Source: Roseomonas sp. (GTDB lineage: Bacteria; Pseudomonadota; Alphaproteobacteria; Acetobacterales; Acetobacteraceae). From it: 64,000 nucleotides of DNA. Location of the stretch: assembly GCA_020249285.1 (NCBI GenBank), contig JADCFX010000009.1:54996-118995 (forward strand), given 5' to 3'. This document shows, in pieces, positions 1 to 9,255 of the stretch (its first letter is position 1; every line of letters begins with the position of its first letter). The notes beneath the pieces were generated by a model. It was given only the letters and a program-made list of their open reading frames with translations. It searched no databases and was not told the DNA's origin. The position numbers and the translations under genes were made by a program.

Positions 1-1
1 A

Positions 2-961
2 GCGGCACTGATTGGCGCGGCGCCGGAGGATGTGGCGCTGATCCCATCCGTTTCCTATGGCGTCGCAGTGGCGGGCAAGATTTTCGCGCCGGAAGCCGGC
101 ACGCGCGTGCTGCTGATCGAAGATGATCATTCTTCCCCCGTGCTGGAATGGATGACGCGCGCTAGCGCTCAGGGTTTTGAGGTGGAGGTGGTGCGTCGCC
201 CCGGCAATGGCGATTGGACATCGGCGGTGCTGGAAGCGATCGCACGGCCAGGGGCAGCGCCGGTATCGCTTGCCTCGATCTCCTCAGTGCATTGGGCCGA
301 TGGGGGCATGATTGATATCGCGGCCATCGCGCCGGGCTTGCGCGCGCGGGGTGCCGCGCTGCTGGTGGATGCGACCCATGGCGCGGGGGTAACGCCGCTG
401 GATATGGCTGAACTTGACCCTGATTTCCTGATTTTCCCGACCTACAAATGGGTGCTCGGGCCTTATGGGCGTGCCTTCATGTATATCGCCAAGCGCCGGC
501 AGGAAGGCGTGCCGCTGGAGCAAACCGGTTTCGGCCGGCGCGCCATCGCTTCTGAAGTTGCGCCCTATATGAAGGATACTGCCTTCGCCCCCACCGCGCG
601 GCGCTTTGACATGGGGGAAAGGGACCATTTCATTTCATTGGAAATGGCGGCAGTGGGCATGGAGATGATGGCTGAATGGGGCCCCGGTGCGATCAGCGCG
701 CGGCTTGGCGCTTTGACGGATAGGCTCGCCGAAGGCTTGGCCGCCCAAGGTGCGGTGCTCACCGAAAAGCGCTTTCGCGTGCCACATATCCTCAGCATCG
801 CCTTCCCAGACGGCATGCCGGAAGGGCTGGTGGAGAAGCTCGCCGCAGCCGGCGCGCATGTGGCGCCCCGGCTTGGGCGGGTCCGCATCAGCCCCCATGT
901 CTATAATGATGAGGCGGATGTTGATCGCTTCCTGGAAATCTGGAGCAAGGTCACGCGATAA
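2..961 (+). CDS. Aminotransferase class V family protein, 5' end outside window
   Basis: PLP-dependent enzyme of the class-V aminotransferase / cysteine desulfurase / selenocysteine lyase fold. The frame is open from base 2 (reading AALIGAAPEDV before the first GTG at 32), so the real start lies left of the window. Visible motifs are the small-domain approach VDATHGAGV (Asp and His near the cofactor) and the Schiff-base lysine in PTYKWVLGPYG. A C-terminal small domain follows, ending RVRISPHVYNDEADVDRF, which is the usual end of this family. No catalytic cysteine loop typical of NifS/IscS is evident, so an aminotransferase or lyase acting on a small amine is more likely than a desulfurase; the substrate cannot be read from sequence. 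The gene ends tail-to-tail with the flavin monooxygenase gene, overlapping its last 11 bp. Confidence 0.85.
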   Translation, partial: AALIGAAPEDVALIPSVSYGVAVAGKIFAPEAGTRVLLIEDDHSSPVLEWMTRASAQGFEVEVVRRPGNGDWTSAVLEAIARPGAAPVSLASISSVHWADGGMIDIAAIAPGLRARGAALLVDATHGAGVTPLDMAELDPDFLIFPTYKWVLGPYGRAFMYIAKRRQEGVPLEQTGFGRRAIASEVAPYMKDTAFAPTARRFDMGERDHFISLEMAAVGMEMMAEWGPGAISARLGALTDRLAEGLAAQGAVLTEKRFRVPHILSIAFPDGMPEGLVEKLAAAGAHVAPRLGRVRISPHVYNDEADVDRFLEIWSKVTR

Positions 962-2873
962 GATAATCGCCGGGATCAAGCGTTTCCGTCATGCGCCGAT
1001 AATCCACCAGGCGGAAGGGTGAATTGGTCACCACCCGGCCCGCCTTGTTCTTGTACCAGCTGCCAACACCCGGATGCGTCCAGACCATGCGTTCATGAGT
1101 CGCATCCAGGAATTCATTATAGGCGGCGCAGCGATCTTCGCGGATTTCGATGCTGCGCGCGCCGCTTTCTACCACTTCCCGAATGGCCTGCATGATGTAG
1201 CGCACCTGGCATTCCGAATGGAACATCGCACTCCCACCATGCGCGAGATTCGTCCCCGGCCCATAGAGCATGAAGAAATTCGGGAAGCGCGGCACGGTGA
1301 TGCCGAGGAAGGCGCGCGGATCATCCTCGCCCCAAACTTCCCGCACCGAAACGCCGCCGCGGCCATGGATTTCAAAAGAACCGAGCGCCTTGGCGCCATC
1401 AAAACCCGTCGCCATGATGATGACATCGGTAGCGTGATGCCGGCCATCCTTGGTTTCCACGCCATCCTTCGTGATGCGCGCAATGGGTGTGGTGACCAGT
1501 TCCACATTCGGCGCGGTCAGCATTTTGTACCAGCCATTATCGCGCAGCATGCGCTTACCATAGGGCGGATAGGGCGGCACGACTTTCTCAAGCAAATCCG
1601 TCCGATTGCCGATCTGCGTCTTGATATAGCCGATGACATCCTCTCGCAGCTTCTGGTTTGTGGCATTGAGCGATTGCGCGGGCTGATCCCAATTCGGGTC
1701 CTTATGCAGTGATGCATGCATGCCATCGGCGGACGCCCAAAGAAGCTGGAAGCGATACCATTTGGCATAGAAGGGAATGTGCTTCAGCGCGGCCTTCTTC
1801 GCTTCTGTCACCACCGCATGGTAATTGGCGTTATAGACCGCCCAATGCGCCTGGCGCTGGAAAATCGTGAAATGGCCAAGCTTCGACGCAATAGTAGGCC
1901 CTGCCTGCATGCCCGATGCGCCGGTGCCAATCATCGCCACGCGCTTGCCATCCAAGGCAACGCTGTGATCCCAGCGCGCGGTATGAAATAGCGGACCGGC
2001 GAAATCATCTACCCCCGGAATGGGCGGAATCACCGGGCGGCTGATGGTGCCAACGGCGCCCACCAGCGCTTCAAATTCATGGGTTTCTTCGCGCCCTTCG
2101 GCGTTGCGTGTCGTTACGCGCCACAGCGCTGCCGCTTCATCATAATGCGCTTCAACCACGCTGGTATTCAGGTGCAAATGGCGCCGCAGACTGTATTTAT
2201 CGGCGATGCCTTCCAGATAGCGCCATAGCTGTTCGCGCTTGGAAAAATGCTCCGGCCAATCATGGTTCGGTTCGAAGGACAGGGAATAGAAGTGATTGGG
2301 CGTATCCACGCCGCAGCCCGGATAGTCGTTTTCATACCAGGTGCCGCCGACCGCATCATTCTTCTCGAAAATCGTGAAGGGCAGCCCGGCTTCCTGCAGC
2401 TTGATCGCCATCAGCAGGCCGGACACGCCAGCGCCAATGATCCCGGTGCGGAACGCTGCACGGCGCGCTTCCGGCACATCGCGGCGCCACTGCACGGTTT
2501 TAGGGTCCGGCGCATCCACCACGGTTTCTTCGCGGATCAGCGGCATGTATTCTTCCGGCACCTCAGCGCCCACGCCCACAGACAACATGCGCCGCAGCAA
2601 ATGCGCCGGCGGTTCGGCAGGCAGCGCGCGGCCCGTTTGCGCGTAATCCAGCAGCACATCACGGAGCCTTGCGCGCAACGCGGCGCGCAGCGCATCAGGG
2701 GCCGCTTCGTGGAAATTCCATGGTCCCTTGATATGGGGCGCCAGGCGATCAAGCCATTCGGCCTCACCGCTCAGATGCACGAGCACCATGAGCAAGGGCG
2801 CGATATCGCCGCCGGCCAGCGCCTCATCGAGTAAGGCAGGGTTGGAAAGGAAGGTTTTCGGGTCAGGGATCAT
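951..2873 (-). CDS. Flavin-containing monooxygenase, Baeyer-Villiger type
   Basis: A 640-residue FAD/NADPH monooxygenase. The first Rossmann motif GIIGAGVSG is at about residues 144-152 and the second, GTGASG, at about 316-321. The Baeyer-Villiger signature F-x-G-x3-H-T-x2-W-D is seen as FAGPLFHTARWD at 291-302. An N-terminal extension of about 140 residues precedes the FAD domain, as in several long-type BVMOs. Known family chemistry is insertion of oxygen next to a ketone or S/N oxygenation; the substrate is unknown. I start at ATG 2873 (MIPDPKTFL) because a longer reading would begin at 2927 inside the glnA terminator hairpin. It lies downstream of and co-directional with glnA but is separated by that terminator. 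The 3' end overlaps the convergent aminotransferase by 11 bp. Confidence 0.88.
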   Translation of the reverse strand: MIPDPKTFLSNPALLDEALAGGDIAPLLMVLVHLSGEAEWLDRLAPHIKGPWNFHEAAPDALRAALRARLRDVLLDYAQTGRALPAEPPAHLLRRMLSVGVGAEVPEEYMPLIREETVVDAPDPKTVQWRRDVPEARRAAFRTGIIGAGVSGLLMAIKLQEAGLPFTIFEKNDAVGGTWYENDYPGCGVDTPNHFYSLSFEPNHDWPEHFSKREQLWRYLEGIADKYSLRRHLHLNTSVVEAHYDEAAALWRVTTRNAEGREETHEFEALVGAVGTISRPVIPPIPGVDDFAGPLFHTARWDHSVALDGKRVAMIGTGASGMQAGPTIASKLGHFTIFQRQAHWAVYNANYHAVVTEAKKAALKHIPFYAKWYRFQLLWASADGMHASLHKDPNWDQPAQSLNATNQKLREDVIGYIKTQIGNRTDLLEKVVPPYPPYGKRMLRDNGWYKMLTAPNVELVTTPIARITKDGVETKDGRHHATDVIIMATGFDGAKALGSFEIHGRGGVSVREVWGEDDPRAFLGITVPRFPNFFMLYGPGTNLAHGGSAMFHSECQVRYIMQAIREVVESGARSIEIREDRCAAYNEFLDATHERMVWTHPGVGSWYKNKAGRVVTNSPFRLVDYRRMTETLDPGDYLIA

Positions 2874-2906
2874 GGCCTGTAGATGATCACGCCCGCCCCC
2901 CAAATG

Positions 2907-2938
2907 CAAAAGGGCCCTGCGCATCACGCAGGGCCCCT
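2907..2938 (-). terminator. Rho-independent terminator of glnA
   Basis: Perfect 10-bp stem GGGCCCTGCG / CGCAGGGCCC (2912-2921 and 2927-2936) with a 5-nt loop. On the minus strand it is followed by TTTT. It sits 23 bp past the glnA stop codon. Confidence 0.85.
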
Positions 2939-2960
2939 TCCCGTGCCGATCCGAAAGGGA

Positions 2961-4400
2961 TCAGACGGAGTAATACATCTCGAACTCAATCGGGTGCGGC
3001 GTGTGTTCAAACTTATACACTTCCGTCCACTTCAGTTCGATATAGCTTTCGATCTGATCCTTGGAGAAGACATCGCCGGCCAGCAGGAAGTCGTGATCGG
3101 CTTCCAGCGCCTGTAGCGCTTCACGCAAGGAACCGCACACGGTCGGGATGCCCTTCAGTTCTTCCGGCGGCAGATCATACAAATCCTTATCCATGGCATC
3201 GCCCGGATGGATCTTGTTCTTGATGCCATCAATGCCGGCCATCAACATCGCTGCGAAGGCCAAATAGGGATTCGCACCCGGATCCGGGAAGCGCACTTCA
3301 ACGCGCTTCGCCTTCGGGCTGGTCGCGTAGGGAATGCGGCAGGAAGCCGAACGGTTGCGCGCGGAATAGGCTAGCAGCACGGGCGCTTCAAAGCCCGGGA
3401 TCAACCGCTTGTAGGAATTGGTCAGCGGGTTGGTGAAGGCATTCAGCGCCTTGGCGTGCTTGATGATGCCGCCAATGTAGTACAGCGCCATTTCCGACAG
3501 ATCGGCATAGCCATTGCCGGCGAACATCGGCTTGCCGGCCTTCCAGATGGACTGGTGCACATGCATGCCCGAACCATTATCGCCATAGATCGGCTTCGGC
3601 ATGAAGGTCGCGGTCTTGCCGTAGCTATGGGCAACATTGTGCACGCAGTACTTGTAGATCTGCATGAAATCGGCCTGCTGCACCAGCGGGCCGAACTTCG
3701 TGCCGAGCTCATGCTGAGACTGCGCCACTTCATGGTGATGCTTTTCGATCGGCAGGCCCATCTCACCCATGGTGGAGAGCATCTCAGCGCGCAGATCCTG
3801 TTCGCTATCCACGGGCGGCACCGGGAAATAGCCACCCTTCACAACCGGGCGGTGACCCATATTGCCTTCCGGATAGTCCTTCATGTTGGCGCCGGGGCCT
3901 TCGATGCTGTCCAGCGAGAAATGGCCGAAATTGCCGCCCGTGCCGAACTTCACGCTGTCGAAAACAAAGAATTCCGCTTCCGGGCCGAAAAAGGCGGTAT
4001 CGCCCAGGCCGGTGGACTTCAGATATTCTTCGGCCTTCTTCGCGGTGGAGCGCGGGTCGCGGTTGTAGCGCTGGCCGGTGGAGGGCTCATAAATGTCGCA
4101 GAACAGGATCATCTGCGGCTTGGCCGAGAAGGGATCCATCACGGCGGTGGTCGCATCCGGCATCAGGATCATGTCGGATTCATTGATCGCCTTCCAGCCC
4201 GCGATGGAGGAACCATCAAACATGATCCCTTCTTCGAAGACTTCCGGTTCAATGGTGGAGACATGCTGGGCAGTATGCTGCCACTTGCCGCGCGGATCCG
4301 TGAAACGGAAATCCACATATTCCACGCTATGTTCCTTGATCATCTCCATCACCTTGGAGACGGCGTTGCCACCCGCGGCGGCTGCTGGCTTCTTGGCCAT
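2961..4400 (-). CDS. glnA: Glutamine synthetase type I
   Basis: ATP-dependent ligation of ammonia to glutamate in the cytoplasm, the main ammonia-assimilating step. The 479 residues match GSI-beta enzymes. Visible features: [11 protein letters not shown] near residue 60 (beta-grasp/latch region), the metal-binding [11 protein letters not shown] near 139, [14 protein letters not shown] (active-site Glu/His), the [17 protein letters not shown] flap, and the adenylylation site with Tyr408 in DLYDLPPEE. Adenylylation by GlnE is therefore expected. It starts at ATG 4400 with AGGA upstream. It follows glnB on the same strand after 203 bp that hold several hairpins, and a strong terminator follows. 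Start and identity are both well supported. Confidence 0.98.
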   Translation of the reverse strand: MAKKPAAAAGGNAVSKVMEMIKEHSVEYVDFRFTDPRGKWQHTAQHVSTIEPEVFEEGIMFDGSSIAGWKAINESDMILMPDATTAVMDPFSAKPQMILFCDIYEPSTGQRYNRDPRSTAKKAEEYLKSTGLGDTAFFGPEAEFFVFDSVKFGTGGNFGHFSLDSIEGPGANMKDYPEGNMGHRPVVKGGYFPVPPVDSEQDLRAEMLSTMGEMGLPIEKHHHEVAQSQHELGTKFGPLVQQADFMQIYKYCVHNVAHSYGKTATFMPKPIYGDNGSGMHVHQSIWKAGKPMFAGNGYADLSEMALYYIGGIIKHAKALNAFTNPLTNSYKRLIPGFEAPVLLAYSARNRSASCRIPYATSPKAKRVEVRFPDPGANPYLAFAAMLMAGIDGIKNKIHPGDAMDKDLYDLPPEELKGIPTVCGSLREALQALEADHDFLLAGDVFSKDQIESYIELKWTEVYKFEHTPHPIEFEMYYSV

Positions 4401-4450
4401 ACTCTGCGATCCTATTCCCTGCTAGCGAACCCCGAAAGAAACTGCCCCGA

Positions 4451-4583
4451 ACCGCGATTTCGGTACCTCGCGGTCCAGTCCGGCACCGGCTGGCTGCCCT
4501 TCAGGGCAACTGGCCGGCTTGATCTGGCACGGCATGGGGATTGCCCCGCCGTTCCTCGCCCTTTGGCCCCCTGCCGAAGGGGG
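4451..4583 (-). promoter_or_regulatory. Three hairpins in the glnB-glnA intercistronic region
   Basis: The 203-bp gap contains three stem-loops. They are CCCCCT/AGGGGG at 4567-4583; a long stem at 4486-4517 with core TGCCCT-TC-AGGGCA and a paired base CCGG/CCGG (one C-A mismatch and two G-T pairs); and ACCGCG/CGCGGT at 4451-4456 and 4469-4474. None is followed by a T tract on the minus strand, so they are not classical terminators. They more likely act as mRNA stabilising, processing or attenuation elements setting glnA relative to glnB. A glnA-proximal promoter in the same gap is possible, but I see no clear -35/-10. Confidence 0.45.
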
Positions 4584-4603
4584 TTGGGCGAAACTTTGCA
4601 CAC

Positions 4604-4969
<366 letters not shown>

Positions 4970-5058
4970 CTACGCCCGCACCGATTGGCGGCTAGGCGCC
5001 TCCGCTTCCTCGCGCGGCATATGACATGGGGCATGGGGCGGCGACAATCACAAGGCGG

Positions 5059-5077
5059 CAGAAAAATCGCTTTTCTG
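5059..5077. promoter_or_regulatory. Palindrome in glnB upstream region
   Basis: Perfect inverted repeat CAGAAAA-ATCGC-TTTTCTG between the divergent glnB and aminotransferase genes. Just beside it is a 9-bp inverted pair, GGGCAGTGG (5077-5085) and CCACTGCCC (5143-5151), whose arms flank the sigma-54-like site. It is operator-like in form; the binding protein is unknown. Confidence 0.35.
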
Positions 5078-5106
5078 GGCAGTGGTCGCCTATTTTATGG
5101 TCGGTT

Positions 5107-5122
5107 TGCACTATTTTTGCCC
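5107..5122 (-). promoter_or_regulatory. Candidate sigma-54 (-24/-12) promoter for glnB-glnA
   Basis: On the minus strand the site reads GGGCAAAAATAGTGCA. It has the invariant GG and GC dinucleotides separated by exactly 10 bases and matches 8 of the 12 defined positions of TGGCACG-N4-TTGCW. On the plus strand the same bases resemble an NtrC half-site (TGCACTA). It lies about 165 bp upstream of the glnB start. A sigma-54 promoter fits known regulation of glnB in proteobacteria, but the match is imperfect. Confidence 0.35.
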
Positions 5123-5221
5123 AGGACGTCTGGATGGCTTGCCCACTGCCCCATCCCACCCCATAAGCGCATGTCAAGGCTGGCGTGAACCAGTCGGTTT
5201 TTTATCATTCGGGCAAGGCAG

Positions 5222-6406
5222 ATGAAGCCGCAAAACGAACTCCTCTCCGGCATCGGCACCACAATCTTCACCGTCATGTCGGCCCTCGCCAATCAGCACG
5301 GCGCGGTGAATCTGGGCCAGGGTTTCCCCGATTATGATGGCCCGGCCGATGTCATCCACGCTGCCGCCGCGGCCCTATTGGATGGCCGCAACCAATACCC
5401 GCCGATGACCGGCGTGCCGGAACTCCGCCAGGCCGTCGCGCACCATAACAGGCGCTTCTACGGGATTGATGCGGACCCGAATGCCGAAGTGGTGGTGACC
5501 TCTGGCGCCACTGAGGCAATCACCGCCTGCCTCATGGCGGTGCTCAATCCCGGCGATGAATGCGTGCTGATTGAACCGCTTTATGACACCTACTTGCCGG
5601 TGGTGCGGTTGCTGGGCGCCATCCCCAAGCTGGTGCGCCTCAGCCCGCCGGAATGGGCGCTGCCGCGCGCGGAATTAGCGGCAGCTTTCGGGCCAAAGAC
5701 CAAGGCCCTGCTGCTGAATACGCCGATGAACCCGACCGGGAAGGTGTTCACGCAAGACGAATTGAACTTCATCGCGGGCTTGCTGGAACAGCATGATTGC
5801 TACGCGATTTGCGATGAGGTCTATGAACACCTGACCTTTGATGGCGCGAAGCACATCCCGCTGATGACACTGCCCGGCATGCGTGAACGCTGCATGCGCG
5901 TTGGCAGCGCGGGCAAGACTTTTTCGCTGACCGGTTGGAAGATTGGCTATATCACGGCGGATCGCAGCATCGCCCCCAATGTTGCCAAGGCGCACCAGAA
6001 CCTTACCTTCACCACGGCGCCCAATCTGCAACGCGGTGTGGCTGTGGGGCTGATGAAGGATGATGCCTATTTCGCTGGGCTTTCCACGCATTTGCAGGCC
6101 AAGCGCGACAAGCTTGGCGCGGGCCTGGCGCGGCTTGGCTTTGATGTGCTGCCGACCAAGGGTTCCTATTTCATCACCACGGATTTCCGCCCGCTGGGCT
6201 TCAATGGCGATGATGTCGCCTTCTGCCAGACGCTGACGGAAGAAGCGAAGGTCACCGCGATTCCGGTGACGGCGTTCTATGCCAGTGAGGATGCGCCATC
6301 GCATTACGCGCGTTTTGCGTTTTGTAAGGGCGATGCGGTGATTGAGGAAGCGCTGGCGCGGATGGAAAGCTGGCTCTCTAGATCGGGTTCCGCTCACCTT
6401 CGTTAG
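5222..6406 (+). CDS. Class I/II pyridoxal-phosphate aminotransferase
   Basis: 394-residue fold-type I aminotransferase of the kynurenine / methionine aminotransferase (YbdL-like) group. Evidence: NLGQGFPDYDGP near residue 30, SGATEAITA for phosphate binding, NTPMNPTGKVF, the CDEVYEHL cofactor Asp/Tyr, and the Schiff-base lysine K232 in GSAGKTFSLTGWKIGY. The C-terminal Arg for substrate carboxylate is in HYARFAFCKGD. Family members transaminate sulfur or aromatic amino acids with 2-oxo acids; exact specificity is not readable. It starts at ATG 5222 and is divergent from glnB. It is transcribed alone, with tRNA-Ser on the opposite strand downstream. Nitrogen-related context is suggestive only. 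Confidence 0.9.
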   Translation: MKPQNELLSGIGTTIFTVMSALANQHGAVNLGQGFPDYDGPADVIHAAAAALLDGRNQYPPMTGVPELRQAVAHHNRRFYGIDADPNAEVVVTSGATEAITACLMAVLNPGDECVLIEPLYDTYLPVVRLLGAIPKLVRLSPPEWALPRAELAAAFGPKTKALLLNTPMNPTGKVFTQDELNFIAGLLEQHDCYAICDEVYEHLTFDGAKHIPLMTLPGMRERCMRVGSAGKTFSLTGWKIGYITADRSIAPNVAKAHQNLTFTTAPNLQRGVAVGLMKDDAYFAGLSTHLQAKRDKLGAGLARLGFDVLPTKGSYFITTDFRPLGFNGDDVAFCQTLTEEAKVTAIPVTAFYASEDAPSHYARFAFCKGDAVIEEALARMESWLSRSGSAHLR

Positions 6407-6585
6407 CGCAAACTGCTTGTCTTATGACTTTTGCCGCTGATTGGGCGAGAAAGGAACCGCCGAGAGGAGGTTTGGATCTGCCACGGTTTTGTGCCGCTCC
6501 TCTGATCACATATCGTGCAGTAAACGAGATGAAACACGGGCATAGCCAGGCCATGGAGCCTCCAGCAAAGCTGGGGCGGTTCAAT

Positions 6586-6672
6586 CGGATGGGGTGGGAT
6601 TCGAACCCACGGTAGGCTTGCACCTACGCCGGTTTTCAAGACCGGTGCCTTAAACCGCTCGGCCACCCATCC
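6586..6672 (-). tRNA. tRNA-Ser (UGA)
   Basis: 87-nt class-II tRNA. The acceptor GGATGGG pairs with CCCATCC. The anticodon stem CCGGT/ACCGG encloses loop CTTGAAA with anticodon TGA. A long variable arm follows, and the T arm is GTGGG-TTCGAAT-CCCAC. CCA is not encoded. It reads for UCA/UCG-type serine codons. A small CCAGC-TTT-GCTGG hairpin lies just downstream (6562-6574) but lacks a T tract. Confidence 0.97.
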
Positions 6673-6720
6673 ATAAGCTTCGCACCAAAAGCACGACGCG
6701 AAGCACAAACTCAGGGCCGT

Positions 6721-8121
6721 CTATTCGCCCGCCATGCGCTGCGCGACAAGGGGGGCGCCAAGGCGCATCAGCGCGTTCACATCGCCCGCCTGATCAAGCC
6801 CAATCACCGCATCGGCCAATTGTTTGGCGCGCTCAGCGCCCAGCACCGCATCGGCCAGGCCATGGAATTTGGCGCGCAGTTCAGCTTCCGTCAGGAAATT
6901 GTCGGGCTCGCCTTTCGGAATCTTGATATGGCGCACAAAGCTTTGGCCGCGCGCCTTGATGGTCAGCTTGCCGGACATGAAGGTCGGGAATTCGGCCTGC
7001 ACATCGGCATCTTCTTCCGGCAGGATCTTCGGCATCAGCGCGCGAATATCCTTATCCTGCAACCAGGCATAGGAATCCCAGCCGAAATGCCCGCGGGCCA
7101 AAGCGCATGCCACCACGAAGGGTCCGCTGAACTGCCCATCCACGATATTTTGCGGGTTTTGCTTGTAAGCGAGCGGCGCACCCACCAGCAGCATGCCCTT
7201 ATTCGGCAGGCCCATGATCACCGCTTCAATTTCTTCCACCTTCAGGCCAAGCTCGGCACGCAAAGCCAGCGCGGCATCCACACTCGCATGGCCATAGCGG
7301 CAGGAAGGATAAGGCTTCACGGCGGTCTGCATCAGCTCCCACGCGTTGCCCAAATCCTGCAGCACACGCTCAGGCTTAGGGTTCGGCGCATAGGCGCGCA
7401 GGAAGCCGGCCTTGCCTTCGATGGCTTCACCCGCGCCGCGGAAGCCCTCACGCGCGATGGTTGCGGCGGCAAGCCCGTTCATGGCGCTCCAGCCCACCTG
7501 GAAGCGCTTGGTCCAGGCGCCATTGGCGAGGAATTGCAGGCTGCCGGCGGCCTGGGAAAGCGCAATGCCGAAGGCGTCTTCCATCTGGGCAGCGGAAAGG
7601 CCGAAAACGCGGCCCGCCGCCGCTGCCGCGCCAAAGGCGCCGCAGGTTGCAGTCGGGTGGTAGCCGCGGTCGTAGTGATCTCCGCCGGGCAAAGCCAAAG
7701 CCAGGCGGCATGTGGTCTCATACCCTGCCACAATCGCCGCCATCACGGTCTTGCCATCGGCGCCCGTCATTTCAGCGGCGGCGAGTGCGGCCGGGATCAC
7801 AGGCGCGCCGGGGTGGAGCGTGCCGGCGGCATGCGTGTCATCGAAATCGAGCGAATGCGCCATGGCGCCATTGATCAGCGCGGCACCCGCCGGCGTATAG
7901 CGCTGGGAATCCCCGAATACGGCGGCGGACCCCCCAGTCAGGCCAAGCGCGCGGGCTGCGGCCAGCAGGGGGGGCGTGCTTTCTGCCTCATGCCGGCCGC
8001 GCAGCATATTGCCGACCAGGTCCAGGATCAGGAAACGCGTGCGTTCCTGCACGCTGGCGGGCAGGCTTTCATAACGAAGCCCAGCAACAAAAGCGGCGAG
8101 TTCTCGGGTGACGGCGACCAT
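6721..8121 (-). CDS. MmgE/PrpD family protein
   Basis: 466-residue member of the MmgE/PrpD superfamily (2-methylcitrate dehydratase-like, also cis-aconitate decarboxylase and iminodisuccinate epimerase). Typical blocks are seen: LDLVGNMLRG near residue 30, the HSLDFDDTHAAGTLHPG active-site region, GYETTCRLALAL, GYHPTATCGAFGAAAA, and KPYPSCRYGHASVDAA. I start at ATG 8121 because GAGGAG lies 7 bases upstream; a reading extended to 8553 would run through the divergent mltB gene. No prpB/C or acnD neighbours are present, so a propionate role is not supported. The substrate remains open. Confidence 0.88.
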   Translation of the reverse strand: MVAVTRELAAFVAGLRYESLPASVQERTRFLILDLVGNMLRGRHEAESTPPLLAAARALGLTGGSAAVFGDSQRYTPAGAALINGAMAHSLDFDDTHAAGTLHPGAPVIPAALAAAEMTGADGKTVMAAIVAGYETTCRLALALPGGDHYDRGYHPTATCGAFGAAAAAGRVFGLSAAQMEDAFGIALSQAAGSLQFLANGAWTKRFQVGWSAMNGLAAATIAREGFRGAGEAIEGKAGFLRAYAPNPKPERVLQDLGNAWELMQTAVKPYPSCRYGHASVDAALALRAELGLKVEEIEAVIMGLPNKGMLLVGAPLAYKQNPQNIVDGQFSGPFVVACALARGHFGWDSYAWLQDKDIRALMPKILPEEDADVQAEFPTFMSGKLTIKARGQSFVRHIKIPKGEPDNFLTEAELRAKFHGLADAVLGAERAKQLADAVIGLDQAGDVNALMRLGAPLVAQRMAGE

Positions 8122-8229
8122 GGCGTTTCTCCTCAAATTTGGAGCTAGTGTAGCACCAGTTCCGCGCTGGCCAATACCGGCATGGAAAGGGTTTGCCATG
8201 GCCCGCGCGGCATGGCACCCCATGCGCCC

Positions 8230-9255
8230 ATGATCGAAAGAAGGCTCCTGCTTGGTGGAGTCGCGACCTTGCTCGCGGCCTGCAGCCCAGAGGCGAATTC
8301 CGCCAACCAAATCCCCGCGCCCGATGCCCCAACGGTCTATGTGCCGGTCTCTGGCCAGTCCTTTGAACGCTTCCTGGAAGGTGTGCGCGCCGATGCGCGC
8401 CGCGCCGGTATTTCGGACGCGACCCTGAACCAGTCCTTTGCCGCCCTCAAACCCAATCAGCGCGTGATTGAATTGGATAGGCGTCAGGCCGAAGGCGCGA
8501 TGCCCTGGGAAGAATACCGCGACCGGATCATGCTGACACCAACGCGCATTCAAAATGGCCGGCGCCTGATGGCGGAAAACGCCGATCTACTGCGCCGGAT
8601 TGAAGCGCGCTATCAGGTCTCGCCTGCCGTGATTGTGGCCATTTGGGGCGTGGAGACGAATTACGGCGGCAATACCGGCGGCTTTGGCGTGGTGGAAGCA
8701 CTCGCCACACTCGCCTGGGAAGGGCGCCGGGCGGCCTATTTCCGCAATGAGTTGATGTCCGCTTTGCGCATCCTGAATGACCGCCACACAAGTGCCGAGC
8801 GCATGAAGGGCTCATGGGCGGGGGCGATGGGCCAGCCGCAATTCATGCCGAGCAATTTTGAACGGCTTGCGGTGGATTTCGATGGCGATGGCAAGCGCGA
8901 CATTTGGGATAATCGCGCCGATGCGCTGGCCTCCATCGCCAATTACTTCCAGAGGCATGGCTGGCGGCGTGGTGAGGCCTGGGGGCGGGAAGTGCGCCCG
9001 CCAGCGGGGTTTTCGGCCAGTGGCGCGGATACGGAAACCAAGCGCCCCTTGCGCGATTTTGCCCGCATGGGCTTTCGCAAGCCGGACGGGTCGCCGCTGC
9101 CGCAAACGGATATCGAAAGCCAGATTGTTTTGCCCGCACGCGGGAATGGCGGGCAGATTTTCCTTGGCCATCACAATCTGCGCGTCATCCGGCGCTATAA
9201 TACGCCGGTGAATTACGGGCTTTCTGTGGGCCTTTTGTCCGATCGCGTGGCGTGA
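8230..9255 (+). CDS. Lytic murein transglycosylase B-type lipoprotein
   Basis: 341 residues. A short signal peptide ends in lipobox LLAAC with Cys18, so it is a probable outer-membrane lipoprotein. The body is an SLT_2/MltB domain with catalytic Glu142 in AIWGVETNYGG, followed by the family block GAMGQPQFMPSNF and the Ca-loop-like DFDGDGKRDIWD. It cleaves the MurNAc-GlcNAc bond to form 1,6-anhydroMurNAc ends. I prefer ATG 8230 (MIERRLLLGG) because it gives a compact lipoprotein signal; in-frame ATGs at 8182 and 8212 only add a hydrophilic leader. It overlaps rlpA by 4 bp, indicating translational coupling with another murein enzyme. It is divergent from the PrpD-like gene across 108 bp. Confidence 0.92.
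   Translation: MIERRLLLGGVATLLAACSPEANSANQIPAPDAPTVYVPVSGQSFERFLEGVRADARRAGISDATLNQSFAALKPNQRVIELDRRQAEGAMPWEEYRDRIMLTPTRIQNGRRLMAENADLLRRIEARYQVSPAVIVAIWGVETNYGGNTGGFGVVEALATLAWEGRRAAYFRNELMSALRILNDRHTSAERMKGSWAGAMGQPQFMPSNFERLAVDFDGDGKRDIWDNRADALASIANYFQRHGWRRGEAWGREVRPPAGFSASGADTETKRPLRDFARMGFRKPDGSPLPQTDIESQIVLPARGNGGQIFLGHHNLRVIRRYNTPVNYGLSVGLLSDRVA

Noticed and set aside
4519..4545. Possible sigma-54 box TGGCACG with downstream TTGC near glnA
   Set aside because: GG and GC are separated by 15 rather than 10 bases and it lies on the strand opposite to glnA.
6463..6503. Inverted repeat AGAGGAG / CTCCTCT before tRNA-Ser as a terminator
   Set aside because: The loop is 27 bases and no T tract follows on either strand, so termination is not supported.
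6820..8148. 442-codon plus-strand frame across the PrpD-like gene
   Set aside because: The peptide is His/Arg/Gly-rich without domain features, typical of antisense translation in high-GC DNA. The MmgE/PrpD gene is clear.
8122..8553. N-terminal extension of the PrpD-like protein to 8553
   Set aside because: It would run through the divergent MltB gene, and ATG 8121 has a strong GAGGAG ribosome site.
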